From Gymnogyps californianus (taxonomy: Eukaryota > Chordata > Aves > Accipitriformes > Cathartidae): a stretch of 64,000 nt of DNA. The stretch covers positions 24,397,001 to 24,461,000 of the forward strand of contig NC_059478.1 in the NCBI RefSeq assembly GCF_018139145.2. Reading direction: 5' to 3'. The notes under the pieces are model-generated. The model did not search any database. It was not told the origin of the DNA and saw only the letters and a program-made list of their open reading frames with translations. Made by a program: the position numbers and the translations under genes. Within the stretch, counting starts at the first letter, position 1, and every line of letters begins with the position of its first letter. Shown here piece by piece: positions 12,236-24,800 of the stretch.

Positions 12236-15200
12236 TTGCCTTGGCTGTGACTTAAGGCTTGGTTCTGTGACTTCCCTGACCTGAGCATCAGTAGCGTTAA
12301 TACCTTAGCCTGCATTGGTGGTGAGCTGGCTAGGTCGCATGTTTTAATCTGAACTGAAGATTTTTGTATCTGAAATTAATACCTTGAGTGAACCAGACAG
12401 GCCAGGTCTGGGTAAGTGCTAAATGTTCCTGCAGAAGGCTATACTTTCTTTTGGCATGTTCTTAACTTATATTTACTGATACATCTGTTCCTTATGTGTG
12501 TCAGTCTTATGTACCAATGCTGGTACTGATGCCATTAGTTTCTCTGATTCTGATTGCTGGACACAGATTTACCTTAGAAAAGCTTCCATCTAGTTAGATG
12601 TCATTAAAATTACTGCCTTGCTAGACCCATTTCCATCCCCTTATGTGTACCTGGAAATGGGGCTTAGATTTGCACAGTCTAGCCATGCCCTGGATGGTTC
12701 TGAGATCACGGTGTAACCCAAAGCATTTCTTCATGGTAAAGCTATCCTATCCTGTATGTATCCACAAAAGAAAAACTGGCCTAGAGGAGTTGACTGTACA
12801 ACTAGCCTAGGAATTATATAGGCTGTTCTGTTTCTTACAGCTCCAAAATGTGTTCAATATCCACATGGTCATTAATAAGTTTCATGTAGTATGGGTATGG
12901 ACAAGGTATAATGGGATTCTGGCAAGTGATCCAGCTGCCTTTTCAGGAGTGGCTTTCTCAGTGGAGTTTGTCTGGTACTTTTCTTCAAGTTCTGCATCTT
13001 CTCCCCACACCTGGATACCTGTAAGCAGTGGCTGTACCAGCTGATATTTAAGGGGAGTGGATACACCACTCTTAAATGCTGTACCTCAGACAGAATTGCA
13101 GAATAACATCCTAGTTAGTATCCAGTATTCCTGGTCAGTGCAGATGGGGAAGTGCTGGCAAAAATACTTGCAAAGTGATTTGAGAAGGCTCTGCTTGCTG
13201 TTAGTCACTACCACCAAATGAGCTTAATTAAAACCAGCTGCGGGAAGGTGGTCTGCTACAACTGATAAATCTCATTTCCTTCTTTCAAGTGTCTGTGGGC
13301 CTGGAGCTGGTGATAACTGCCTGCTTGGATACAGTGAGGATCTTAAGGTGGTTGCAGTTTTCTTCCATATGTGCAATTTTGAAGTTGGCCCTAAATCCTG
13401 CTTTTGGCTTGTGTTTCTCCATATGGAGTCCTTGGCCTTGAGATGCTCGTGTTTGTGTGTCGCACTGAATAGCATCTATTATGGTTTGTGTTGCCATTAC
13501 TTGATTTGGTTTGGGAGAATTAGTGGGCATGTTTGTTTTAGTATGGTTTAGAAAGAATGTCAAGGTTATCCAGCCTGAGAAAGATGCTCTCTTATTAAAG
13601 TTTAAAAAGTCACAAAGCCAAAAGAATTCGTTCCCCCACAACCAAACCCTGACTTTAAAAACTAACAGCTTAAGCCATTTAGAAGCATACAGTTTGCTTT
13701 CTCTGAATGACTAGCAGTCCTTTGTGTTTTGTAAACTGGTATCTCAGGCTTCTGCAATATTCTTTATTCGCAGAATGCCCTACTTGTTGCTGTCTCTCTT
13801 CACTTAATCCTCTCCTCTCTTTTCCTATCATCTGTTCAGTTGTGCAGGCAATTTCACAGTCAAACTTATGGCCAAAAAGTTGCCTACGTTGATGGCTTGT
13901 CACAAACCAAGAAGAGGCCATTTTCCATTTCTGAACTGATCCCAGACCTGCCAACATCAAGCTGTTGGGGTTTTTTTGCCAGTCAAATGAAGTTGTGTTA
14001 GATGAGGCAGCTGTTTTAGAATAAGGTTAATAAAATGACTGTTACCTTTTATAAGGAGTTCTGCTAGTGGAGTAATCCAGAAATGGCGGAACTCTAAAAT
14101 TTGTGAATCCCAGTGAGCCTGTGAAATCCTGGCTGGGAGCATACTTCAGCAGGTGCTGAAATGCTAATAAGGAACGGGGTCTGTCATGGAGCGCTGTGGA
14201 AGGTTTGTCTTTCTGAGATTACAGTGGGTTTTCTTTGCGGAAATTGAATTAATTTAAGAATGGGAGTTGCTCTTGGCAGCTCTCAACTTCTGAAGTTTCA
14301 GCTTTTGGTGAAATAGAGTTGGCAGTTTCACACGATCTTCATCAAAACCATTTGATGTTTCAGTGATGCTGGTGCTGCTGGATGCTGGATTACTGTTCTT
14401 CAGCAAGCTGTTCCCTTGTCTTGGTATTTTGACTAAAGTAGTCCATTGATCTGGGTTGTTTTTTGCTTTCTGTTTTTGGGGTGGTTTTTTTTTTGTTTTG
14501 TTTTGTTTTTTCCAGAGGCCTTGCAAGTCCTCTGAAAGTCTGTGGCCACTCAAAAGAGCAAAGCTAATATGGGTGTTTCAGAGCCATAACTGAACAACGT
14601 AGATCATTGCACATTGCATTATGGCAGATCTGAGAAAAATGTGTGTGACCAAACAAAAGCAGTTGCATCAATAATTACCTTTCTACTGAACTTGTAAAAT
14701 TTTAGTTTCTTTGCTTCAATATTGTTCCAGCATATAATAATAATAACGTTATCTATTATATTTGCTTGTTGCAAACATGCAAGAGACTTTGTGGCTTTCC
14801 CAAATAGGGTCACCCAAGATTTTCGGACGCAGTATAGCAGATGAGCCTGGTCACACCACTCATCTGCATGCAGTTCTCTGGTAATTTACTGCCTATTTCA
14901 GTTTTGCACGAGCTTTGTATCACTGTAAGCTTCATTTCTGACAGACAAAGATCTTTCCAATACAATTTATCTTTGGACAGTAAATGTTCTTGTAGCTGGA
15001 GGTGAGACTGGCCTCTTTTAGTCCTTTCCCCCCTTGGGGGAGTGGCAACTTGGTTGTGCTTTTAGCCACTGCTGACTTGGAAACTACAGTATGAGGTGGT
15101 TTTTTTTTTTTTTTTTAAAGAACGCTTGCTTGCTTTGTGAAACAATTTAGTTAGGTGCTCAGCAGTTTAATTCCATTGATCCTAGACTGGAACCAATGTT

Positions 15201-18200
15201 TCTTAGTATTTAACCTTCTGGGTGCCTTGAACTTTGTTTTCTCACTGGCTTGTTTCTTTGCCAAGTGCTAATTTAAAGGGATTCATTGTATTTTTGTATG
15301 TGGTGTGATAGAAGGAGCACTTTTTCATTAGATCGTCTCCAGCTGTATTTGTCCAGAGGCTGGGTGCTGTGATGATCAACTTCCGCTTCTGCTGCTGCTA
15401 TTTGAATAAGTTTTTCATTGTCCTGCAATTTCTGCACATGGAAATGAGGTGCTACTGACAGTATTTAGTCTATCTCTGGGTTACTTTTCTTTATGTTTTG
15501 ATGAACTAATTTTTTTTTTCTTCAAATCAAATGCTTCTGTAAAAGAAAATAATAGGAAATGAGAATCTATATATGCACTGTTCAAAGTTACTGTGGTTTT
15601 GTGTTTTTGTTTTGAGGGCTTTTTTTTTGTTTGCTTTTCCTCCAAATATGGGAGCTTTTGCAGTCAAGCAGATACTCTGGGAATAGAGTAGCATTTGGTT
15701 TTGGGATCCTTCTAGGATGCACAGGTGACTTCTGGAACATCTTTATTTCAGATTTGCATGTGTCAATGTTTGTTTGGTTTAGGACGATGCAAGGCTTTTG
15801 TGTAGACATAATGCCCTTTGTAGACCAGTTAGTGTGGCTGGAAGGTGAAGACAAGCCAAAGGCACACAAGCTGCTCTTCAAGACATTTGGCTTTGAAAGA
15901 ACATATGCGCCGTATCTCTCTGTATATATCTACTACTTGTAAAATCATGTACTGTCTAGGACCTCTCAAATCCAAATTTTAATGCATGTTTTGGAAACTT
16001 AATGAGTTTTAGGGTTTGATGGGCCAGAAAACTCTTCAGATTTTGGAATCAGTTGTGGCAATGCTATTAAAAACCAAACAAAAAACCCCAAACTTCCCCC
16101 TGACCCCAAACTGCAAAAAAAGACTGAAAAATGGATCCAACAGACTTTCTGTTCAGTATCACCTTTCATGTTAATAAATGGTCTGGGTCCTTGTAATGCA
16201 AAAGAAAGTAGAACATTGCTATTTTCTAGAGAAGATGCCTATAAAGCACTTGTATTCAGGAGATGTTCTATGCTCATACACTTTTCTTGTACCTTACTCC
16301 TTCCTGTTGTTTGTTTGTGTGCTGGGCAGACACAGGAGAGATGAGAAGTGTCACTGTAAAGCCATACATATGAACATGTTGGCAGTTGTTCTGGCAGCTG
16401 GGCCAGATCTTGTGTGCTTTAAGGTTTTGGGAGGCTTTTGACCACTGGCTTAATATCATAAGTAGTAGATTATTTTCAAACAAACTCAAGAATGTGAGTT
16501 GCCTGATGCAAGTATTTATATTTTTGCTTTTGAGGAAGGAGAGGTTTCTGAGAGCTAGCTCGGAAAAGCTAACACACAGAAAAAGTTTTTTTCCATGCCA
16601 GGGAGAGGGAGAAAAAAAATGGTTGAATGGCTCCAGTAGGCATAAAAACAAGACCAGACTATTAAAATAGTTGTTGTCCTAATTGCCATTAATTGCATGT
16701 AGGTATCTTTATTTATGTAAAACAAAGATAATGTGCAGCAGCCTTCCAGAGCTCTCTAACAGTTGTGTGAGTATATGTGAGTTTAAGACACTGTCACTAA
16801 TACAGTTCTTACTGTGCTTTGTTAAGGTTAAAAGCCCATGTCCATATTTTAATAAAAATACTACAAGAGTAAAGCAATTTAATTCTAATTATGAATGCTT
16901 TGTATTTTATAATATCTAAGGTAACAATATATATTTTGTTTGCACTATGAAAATACAGAATTCATTTTCCTTGTGCCAGTGCTGTGCAATAACCTAATCA
17001 AGAAATTTTAACGTATTTGTCTTAGTTTGAAAGTGAACTTTTTTTAAGGACAAACTTTAAGGGTATTTTGCTTTCTTCGTAGTTTCAAGCTGCTAGTATG
17101 TAGTAAAGAGTAATAACGTTTGAAAGTTTTGAGGGGGTTTTGGTATCAAAATTGCTTGGTATTCCAGAAGTTATGTGAAAATTATGTGCGTGACCACTAA
17201 CCAAGAAAACTGAAGGGAGTATGCTATTTACATTTTTCTAATGGTTGAAATAAATAAGTATTATTAGGTTAAAATTAGTTTAAAAAATACTGTAAGAACA
17301 ATTTGCACCTTCTGAAGTGTGATTGAAAGCAACCGGACAGCATTGGCCAATTAATTTTTGCATACATCTGTTTTGCGTCACCAAAATATTATGTTGAGTC
17401 TGCCCCTTAGTTTGCAAATGATGTATTGGAGTATTTTCAAGTGTTTGTCCAAATGAGTGTTGTTAAGTGCTTTAATTAAAAAAAAAAAAGTGATCTGTAA
17501 CCCTTCTGTCCAGTATTCTTGTTTGAACTAAATAATGGCTATACTAATGATCATTAGACACGTTCCACACAGAATAATGAGATTTAATGTTGATTCAGTA
17601 GTTTTCTGTTTTAAGTCAAGTCAGTGGTTAAATTGGTCTATCCTCTGAATATTCCTAATAGTTAGATCTAACAGTCATACACAGGTAAGTCTGAATACGA
17701 TTTCCCCTGTGCCCCGTGATATATCCAATGTACAAGTTTGCTATTAATTTTAATTATAAAGACAGCTGCAGTGTTGTTTTGTTACTGAGATTATCTAGGA
17801 AACACTAGTAGTGACCCTTTTAAAATAAATGTGGTAAAGAATTCATACTTTTGAAGTATGAGCTGGAGATGTACATTCAGAAGAAGATGCATATTCTGAA
17901 CCTAAAGCAAGTGCTTTACATTTGAGTGCACAAATACTGTATTTCTTGATGAAAAGAGTGAATCTTCTATTCAGAAACAAAATACGGTTTAACTTCATAT
18001 TGCTTTGATTAAAGACTGGTACTACCACTGATGCTCAAAAAAATGTTCTTGGAACTGAGCTGGTATTATCTTACTGACCCACATTTTCACATTTGTTCCT
18101 GTGTAATTCCCCAACTGCCAATATCCATTTGCTGTCTTGCCACATGGATTGTAAGCTTAGAAGAGAGAATTTTTACTGTTTTGTAATTTATTGCATGTTC

Positions 18201-19278
18201 CACTATGGAATTTGGCTGTATGACTGACTTAGTGCTACAATAATAATTGAAACCAAAATATGAGACTTGGCTTAGGAGGACATGAGCTCCTTAAAATAGT
18301 GAGAATCTGCTTGGGATTAATCGAAGGATTTCTCTCTGTCAAGAGAAAAACCTCTCGGATACTAGCTTTATTGGTGCAGTTTGGCCTGTTTGTTTTTGTG
18401 ACTTTATGGTAGATGTGTACCTTCTCTACAGTTGTGTTCCTCAACCAAGTGTATTTTCATTGAACTTCTGCAGCACCTTGATCTCCCCTTCCCCTTTGCA
18501 TTTGGGGACTGTTTGTCCACCTCTTCTGGAAAGAGCAACCTAAGAGGCCGGTGCTGTTGGCCTTCCCCTAGAATAGGGAGATGTGATGGACACTGAGGAG
18601 CTACACATACCAGATGCTCGGAGTGAAGCACCATGTTGTCCTTGCACCCAGAGTTTCGTTGGTCACGGCACTGTGAAGTTATGTAGTAGATCCAAATAAA
18701 TACGGATCTTGTGAGCAAAACATACCAGCCCTTCCTGCTACCAAACGGTTATTTGGGCACTGCTGAAGACAATAGCAATGTAATAGCCTTCTGAAACATT
18801 TGCCAGCTGGCGCAGGACATCTTTTCATTCAGTTCATTCATTGCAGAATAAAGAAAATTGGCATGCTCAGAACATTTTAAAAATACATCTGTTCGGAACA
18901 TGAGTGTTGTTTCTTGCTTAGTTAATTTGCCACTTCATTACGAACATCCTGATGGAAAAGGAGCAATGTGCACAACAGCAAGTGTAAAAGTTGGTTAGGT
19001 TCCATGAAATTCATAAAAATTCATTAAAGAAATATTACTACATCTTTCAAGTTCTGTATCACTAAGAGAGTTGTTTCAATTAAATGACAGGAAATTGAGA
19101 GCTGATAGAGAATTACTTTGCAGTTTACAATGTAACCAGTAGATCTTGATGCCACATAAAATTGTTGAGACAAGCGATAATACTTTGCTATATCCATTCT
19201 TAGCTCTCAAGCCTTTTTTCCAAGGGTCTTTGGAAAAAAGCAGATTGTTTATTTTTACAGATTAAAACCATTTAATTT

Positions 19279-19560
19279 CGTCAAAGGACTTGTTCAGGGT
19301 TGTACAGGTTATAGCGAGATTACCCATATTGGCCGTGTTTGACTTGGGCCATGAGTTTGCAGAGACGAGCTCTGAACCAGCTGTGGCTGCGCTCCCTGGG
19401 GCAGAGCTTGTGTGTGAGCCTCGTCGCTCTGTGTCAGGTTTCTCGGTGTGGAAACTGGCTGGCTCCAGGCTGAAGCAAAAAACGGCCCTGATGTCTGGGC
19501 AGAGCGCATGGCCAGGGAATTTGGGTTCAACTCTAAGCTTGGCTGTGAAGTCATCTGTCA
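19279..19560. other. CpG-enriched, GC-rich block, function unknown
   Basis: Nine CpG dinucleotides fall between 19315 and 19506, in a window where CpG is otherwise sparse, and local GC is well above the AT-rich surroundings. Frames stay open on both strands, as expected from high GC. I see no clear splice pair or start context. It could be a small enhancer, a weak CpG island of an unannotated transcript, or an old GC-rich repeat. Confidence 0.35.
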
Positions 19561-21861
19561 ATAAAAAGGGTGTGTTGTTGGGTCAGCCACAGAAATGGAG
19601 AGAGAACCTGCGTGGCCTACTTTAGTACTGTATGCTTAAAAAGTTAGTACTATATAAATGAGGGTAGTATTTAAAGAGATGCTGGCTAGAGCAACAGTGC
19701 AGAAACTCTTCAACTTTGTACAGTGCATAAGTGAATTAATATTTAGATCAGAATGAAATTTTTATTCTTATGATATTTCGCAATGATATGCATTCTCAAA
19801 TGAGGGTGAATCTTCCCCAACAGGTACGTTATATGAAACAAGCACCAGCCCGTTTCCACATCTCTGTGCCAATAGAAATACAGCCAGGTGACACACAAGA
19901 CAGGCATTCAAAGTGCAACAGAAACACTGTAGCGCAGCCTTGTTTTAAGACAATTTATTAAAGTAGAAAATCCAGAGTTTATTGGAAGTGTTCTTTACAG
20001 TCAGATGTTTCCTGTTGCTGAAGATGTGTCCTGTTGCTGAGTGACTTTTCCCTTCCCATAAAGGGAATAAGTTTGAACTTTGAACCTGGGTCTCCTCTTG
20101 GTTGCAGACAGCACTGGACTGAAACTCTTCATATGGCTTGCTTGCCAAAAGTTGCAGTCCTTGTATTTTCTGCTGTTAGTGTGCACATCTGTGATTAGGA
20201 AGTGTGCCTGTGCTGTGTGTGTGTCGTCTTTATATATTCCTCATCTTAGATATTGAAAATGTTAGAATAATGCTGCTCAAACAATACACTTGAGATTGTT
20301 ACTTCTTGTGGTGTCTAAGCATGGGAACACTACTGATTGTTTTTCACAGAGTACGTATGTAGGAGCTGAGATTACTAGTAAGAGTGGTCTTATATAAGTT
20401 TCCTTCGACCTTCACTGAGGCTGTGTGAAGTGGTGCATAGGGGATGTCATAATTAGTGCCCTGAGTTTTGAATAAAGAATATGAGTAACTCAGAGCATCC
20501 TTGAGGCTGTGGTACAGAAGATGTTCTTGTAGTGACCAGTGCTCTTAACACAGAGCCATCTCACTGTGTTCAGAAAAAGGTAGAGAAGTAGGAAAATCAG
20601 TTGTACTATAGAAGAAAGAGCTTAGTGAAGCGGAATAAACCAAGCAGTGGAGGGACCACAACACTAATGCAAAAGTAGGATACTTAATAAATTAGTAGGA
20701 TGGCATTTATCATTAGACTGAATAAATTACTTAGCCCTTCCCTAAATCTGTCTTCAGTGAGTAAAACAAAGCATTAGGAAGTGAAGGATGCCCTGTCAAG
20801 TAATTTATAAGTGCAGGCAGTTGTTCTTGTGTTTTACCAAATCTGGGGAAGGATGTTCATGCTTTAGGTATCTAAGCGAGATCTCTGTGAAATAGAACTG
20901 AAATGATTTAGTTCCCTTCAATTCCTTGGATATAAGAATTATCCAGAATGTTGTGTAGTCATGATAAGAGTGGGGTTTTTTCCAAATATTTTTTCTTTGG
21001 GGCAGGGGATGTTCTGAGACAGATCTTCTTGCCAAATGAATCCCGACAGTAGCATGTTTTCTGAGAGTGGCACTGCTTTTGTGAGCTTCATTTTCTGACT
21101 AGATGAAACATAAGGATAGTTTTTGTTATTGCTGGCCTTTTTGTCACTAGGTTATGAAGAGTTTTGTGCGTTAAGTGTTCCTTTTCTGGTATATGTCATG
21201 TTATAGAATATTGACCTCAAATAGAAAATAAATTTTCATGACTATTGGGGTGTTTTGATTCTATCCTTTTCAGTACTCAGCTGAAAAAGGGAGACAGCTG
21301 AATGACAGACCCTTTTCTTTATGGAAAAAAGCAGCACCTAAAATCTTTCTTTTCATTCTGACTCTGAATCAAAATTTTCTTCTTTAATGTTGTTACTGCA
21401 ATTGCTGTCCTCAGTCCAGGTGATAGAGCTCTGCAGGATATCTGGTTTCTGATCAAGCTCCGGAGGTAGAAATTACATTAAATGTTATTAAATATAGGTT
21501 GCAGTTCTGTAGGAGTCCATCAGAGTATCTGGAGAGCAGGGGTATGGAATGAGAAACCTAACAGTGATCATGCATACAAGAAAGCAATGCAGACCTCAGA
21601 GCCTGAGTCTCTGTATGAGGATGTGCCAAATTACAGCCTTATGTTGCGATGTATTATTGTATTCCCTGTTTGGCTTGGTCTGTGGAGCGTATTACTGTAA
21701 TGGTATGTGGTATCGAGGCTGTGTTAAGCCTTTATTATTAAACTCTTACAACTCCTGTGGGACTGATGGTTTGTGGTTTCTCAGGACCACTTCCAAAGCA
21801 GCACGCAATTCCCCCCCCTCCCCGAATCGGGAATTCGATTTATTGCTAAGGTCTGGTTTTG

Positions 21862-21887
21862 TTTTTTTTAAAAAAAAAAAAAAAAAA
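21862..21887. repeat. T8-A18 run
   Basis: Eight T are directly followed by 18 A, so the junction is self-complementary. It is followed by an A-rich tail with G interruptions to about 21898. Confidence 0.95.
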
Positions 21888-24800
21888 GAAAAGAAAAACG
21901 ATAAGAGAAGTTATTGGTTCAGCTTCTTTAGTTTCCAATAGGATGAGACAAATGTCTACAAATCCTTGCAGGGAGAATCTGTAAAAAGCAAAGAAAGTTA
22001 GTGGCTTCTCAGAGGGACTTACTGTAAAAGTCTTAACTGAAATTCTGAAACAGCACTTAAGTAAACATACAGGTTATATACAGTTCTTGATTAAATGTGG
22101 ATTATATTTGCTGTGTTACCACTGCTTGTTTTCAGTTTGTATATTGCATTTTCATCAATGATGAAATCAAAGCAAGGACAGTATTTGCATTGGAAGTTGG
22201 TCCATGTATCTTCTCTTACATGATTTCAGGAACTTGACACAATTGGGCTTTAAGAGCTGTTTCCACACATCTTTCAAGTGCAGTACCCATGCATGATATT
22301 AAATGTTTATCCTATGGTGTCTATATCTTTTTCTTGGAGTATGAAACTTAAGATGTTTTCCAACATGGCTTTGTTTCTCTCTGTCTCCTACAAATCTGCA
22401 GTTTGTTGGTCAGGATCATCGCTCCTTTATGGAGACTTCAATCTTCATTTATTTTTCTGCTCAGAGACTAGAGTAGTGGAAAAGATATGGCAATCTGTAA
22501 GGAATAGCAGTTAAATAGGTCTAGGCATTTCTGGACACCAGATAACTAAGGTGCACACTATATGCAGCAAGATGAGTAATTTAATTTGCCTGTGTTGGGG
22601 ACAGGGGAGTGTGGCGCAGAGTTATCCAGACCCTGAGAAAGCTCACGGTTAACAAAACAAACAGGAGGAAGGATTTGCAGGAGACCTAAGATGAGGAACA
22701 CTGGAGTGGAAAGGGGTGTGTGTGTGAAGAGATAAGGGGTCAGTGGCACTTGAAGTGCATCCCTTGCCTTGAAATACAATCAATCCTCATACCTGGGTGG
22801 CTTATCTGGACTGTGGTGTAAGTGCAGCAACAAATATAGCCACCTCAGATTTGCAGGATTTTTTTTACTTCAGGACAGAACTGTGCAAATCCAGTTGTGT
22901 TCCTTCAAAGGCAAGTTCAGCTCTACGTCCAGTATGGAGCATTGTTGGAACAGAGTTTAAATTTGTTCCAGAGCAGCATTGGGTCTCTCTGCACAATCTG
23001 TCTTGGAGCTCCCGGTTCCTGAACCAAATGGGATCCTTGTGTTTGTTTCATAGCAGTGAGCTCTCCTGGAAGAGGGGTCTCATACGGCACTCCTCCACAC
23101 TCCAAAAGGGCTGTGATGGAGCACATTCAGGTAGCCCTGCACAGCACTGTTTTTTGGGGGATGATGGAGCAGATTCATGTGTTGGTCCAATTTTTGATGC
23201 TCTAGCTGGATGGTGGGTGGGAGGGGAGAGTGACCAGAGCATAGGTCCCAATGCAACTTTGACCCAAAGTTGACACAAAGTGACCCAAAACAACTTTGCA
23301 GTCTGGCTGGTGAGGTCTCAGCCATTGTTATTCCTGGCACTGAGTGCCTTCTAAAAAAGTGAGTGTTTCTGCTGTCTTTTCTTCTTCTGATGGATTGGAT
23401 CAGATCCAGAATTGCATTTGGATTTTGCTGTATCTTCGTTGTTTGGGTTTTTTTTCTTTTTTAAACTGCTGTAGCCACTGAAAACATGATTGTAGCTAAC
23501 ATGAAAACAGATGTAAAAGGCTGGCATTGTGGTGTATGCAGCCTTAAGCTGTGCATATTGGCAAGTTATTTGGTGTCAAATTTCATGATTTGGGCATAAA
23601 GGCTGCTCTTCAGTTAAGAAGGCAGGAGAAAAAACATCTAAGCTGCTTTATGGAAGTAGGTAGCTGAAAGGTTAGGGACTGCTCCTTCAGACACAAACAC
23701 TTCTTGGCACCTAAAGCAAGGGCACATGTAAGTGGGTATGTTTTACATTGTGTCTTATTAAATTTTGAAAGATAGAGTCTTTGAAGATTGCCTTTGAAAG
23801 ACAGAATGGACTAAGGGGCTTGGAGGAAGGCACTGGGCACAGACTGAGCAGCCACTTTGTCTCTGGAAAAAAGAGTGTGGAAAGTCAGGAGGATTTTGAA
23901 CTGAGCAATGACTGGAAGAGATTTGAAGCTAGAAGCAAAGAAACTTTTCTTCTTATGTTCATGGAAGCGGGACTCGATGTATTTGCAAATAAATCTGGCT
24001 TGCCTCAAAGAAATGCTTATCTCCATTGACTTCTGACAAAAAGAACCTGTAGCTCTGAATTTGGCTGAATGCGAATAGCTGTCTGGGCGGAAGAAAGGTG
24101 ACACATGATTATCTTCTCAGCCTTTTTCAAGTTTATAGCTTCTTCCCTTTTGAAGTGTTTAATGCCAGAAATAAACACAGTGTTTTAATAAAGATCCATG
24201 GTTTGTGAAATTACTTGCAGGGGCAGAGGGGGAATTGACTGTAATACAGGTTATTCACAGTGAATTTGATGTTGAAACTGTGAAACTAATAGTCACATGG
24301 AGGACTGGATTGGAAAAGGGAGCTCACATGCTTACTCTGCTTGTATTTTTTTTTTTTTGTTGTTGTTTATAGGAGGAAGATAATGTTCTCAGTTAAGGGA
24401 ATGAAACATTATACTATTTTTGTGGGCTGCAATAATGGTATTAATTTGGTGCTTGCAATGCTTTTCAGCCATTCTTACATAAGTCCTAATATTTCATGTG
24501 CAGTGTTTGAATGCAAAATATATTGCAGGAAAATGAACAACATTTAAATTTGGCATTAACTACAAAGCAACACTTTATGTTGATAAAAATCTCAACAGTT
24601 TTTTAAAAGTAGAACCCCACAGAGATACTTCAGAATTAATTAATGGCAGATGAATTTAACGCAGTTATAATGAATTAAACCCCTTGCTATTTAGAGTAAT
24701 ATAAATATGTCTGAATTTTATTCCCAGAAGAGGAAATACAGTTGTTAAGTGCAGATGGATTTTTATTTTTATTGGAATAAGTTTTGAGACTAGTAATATC

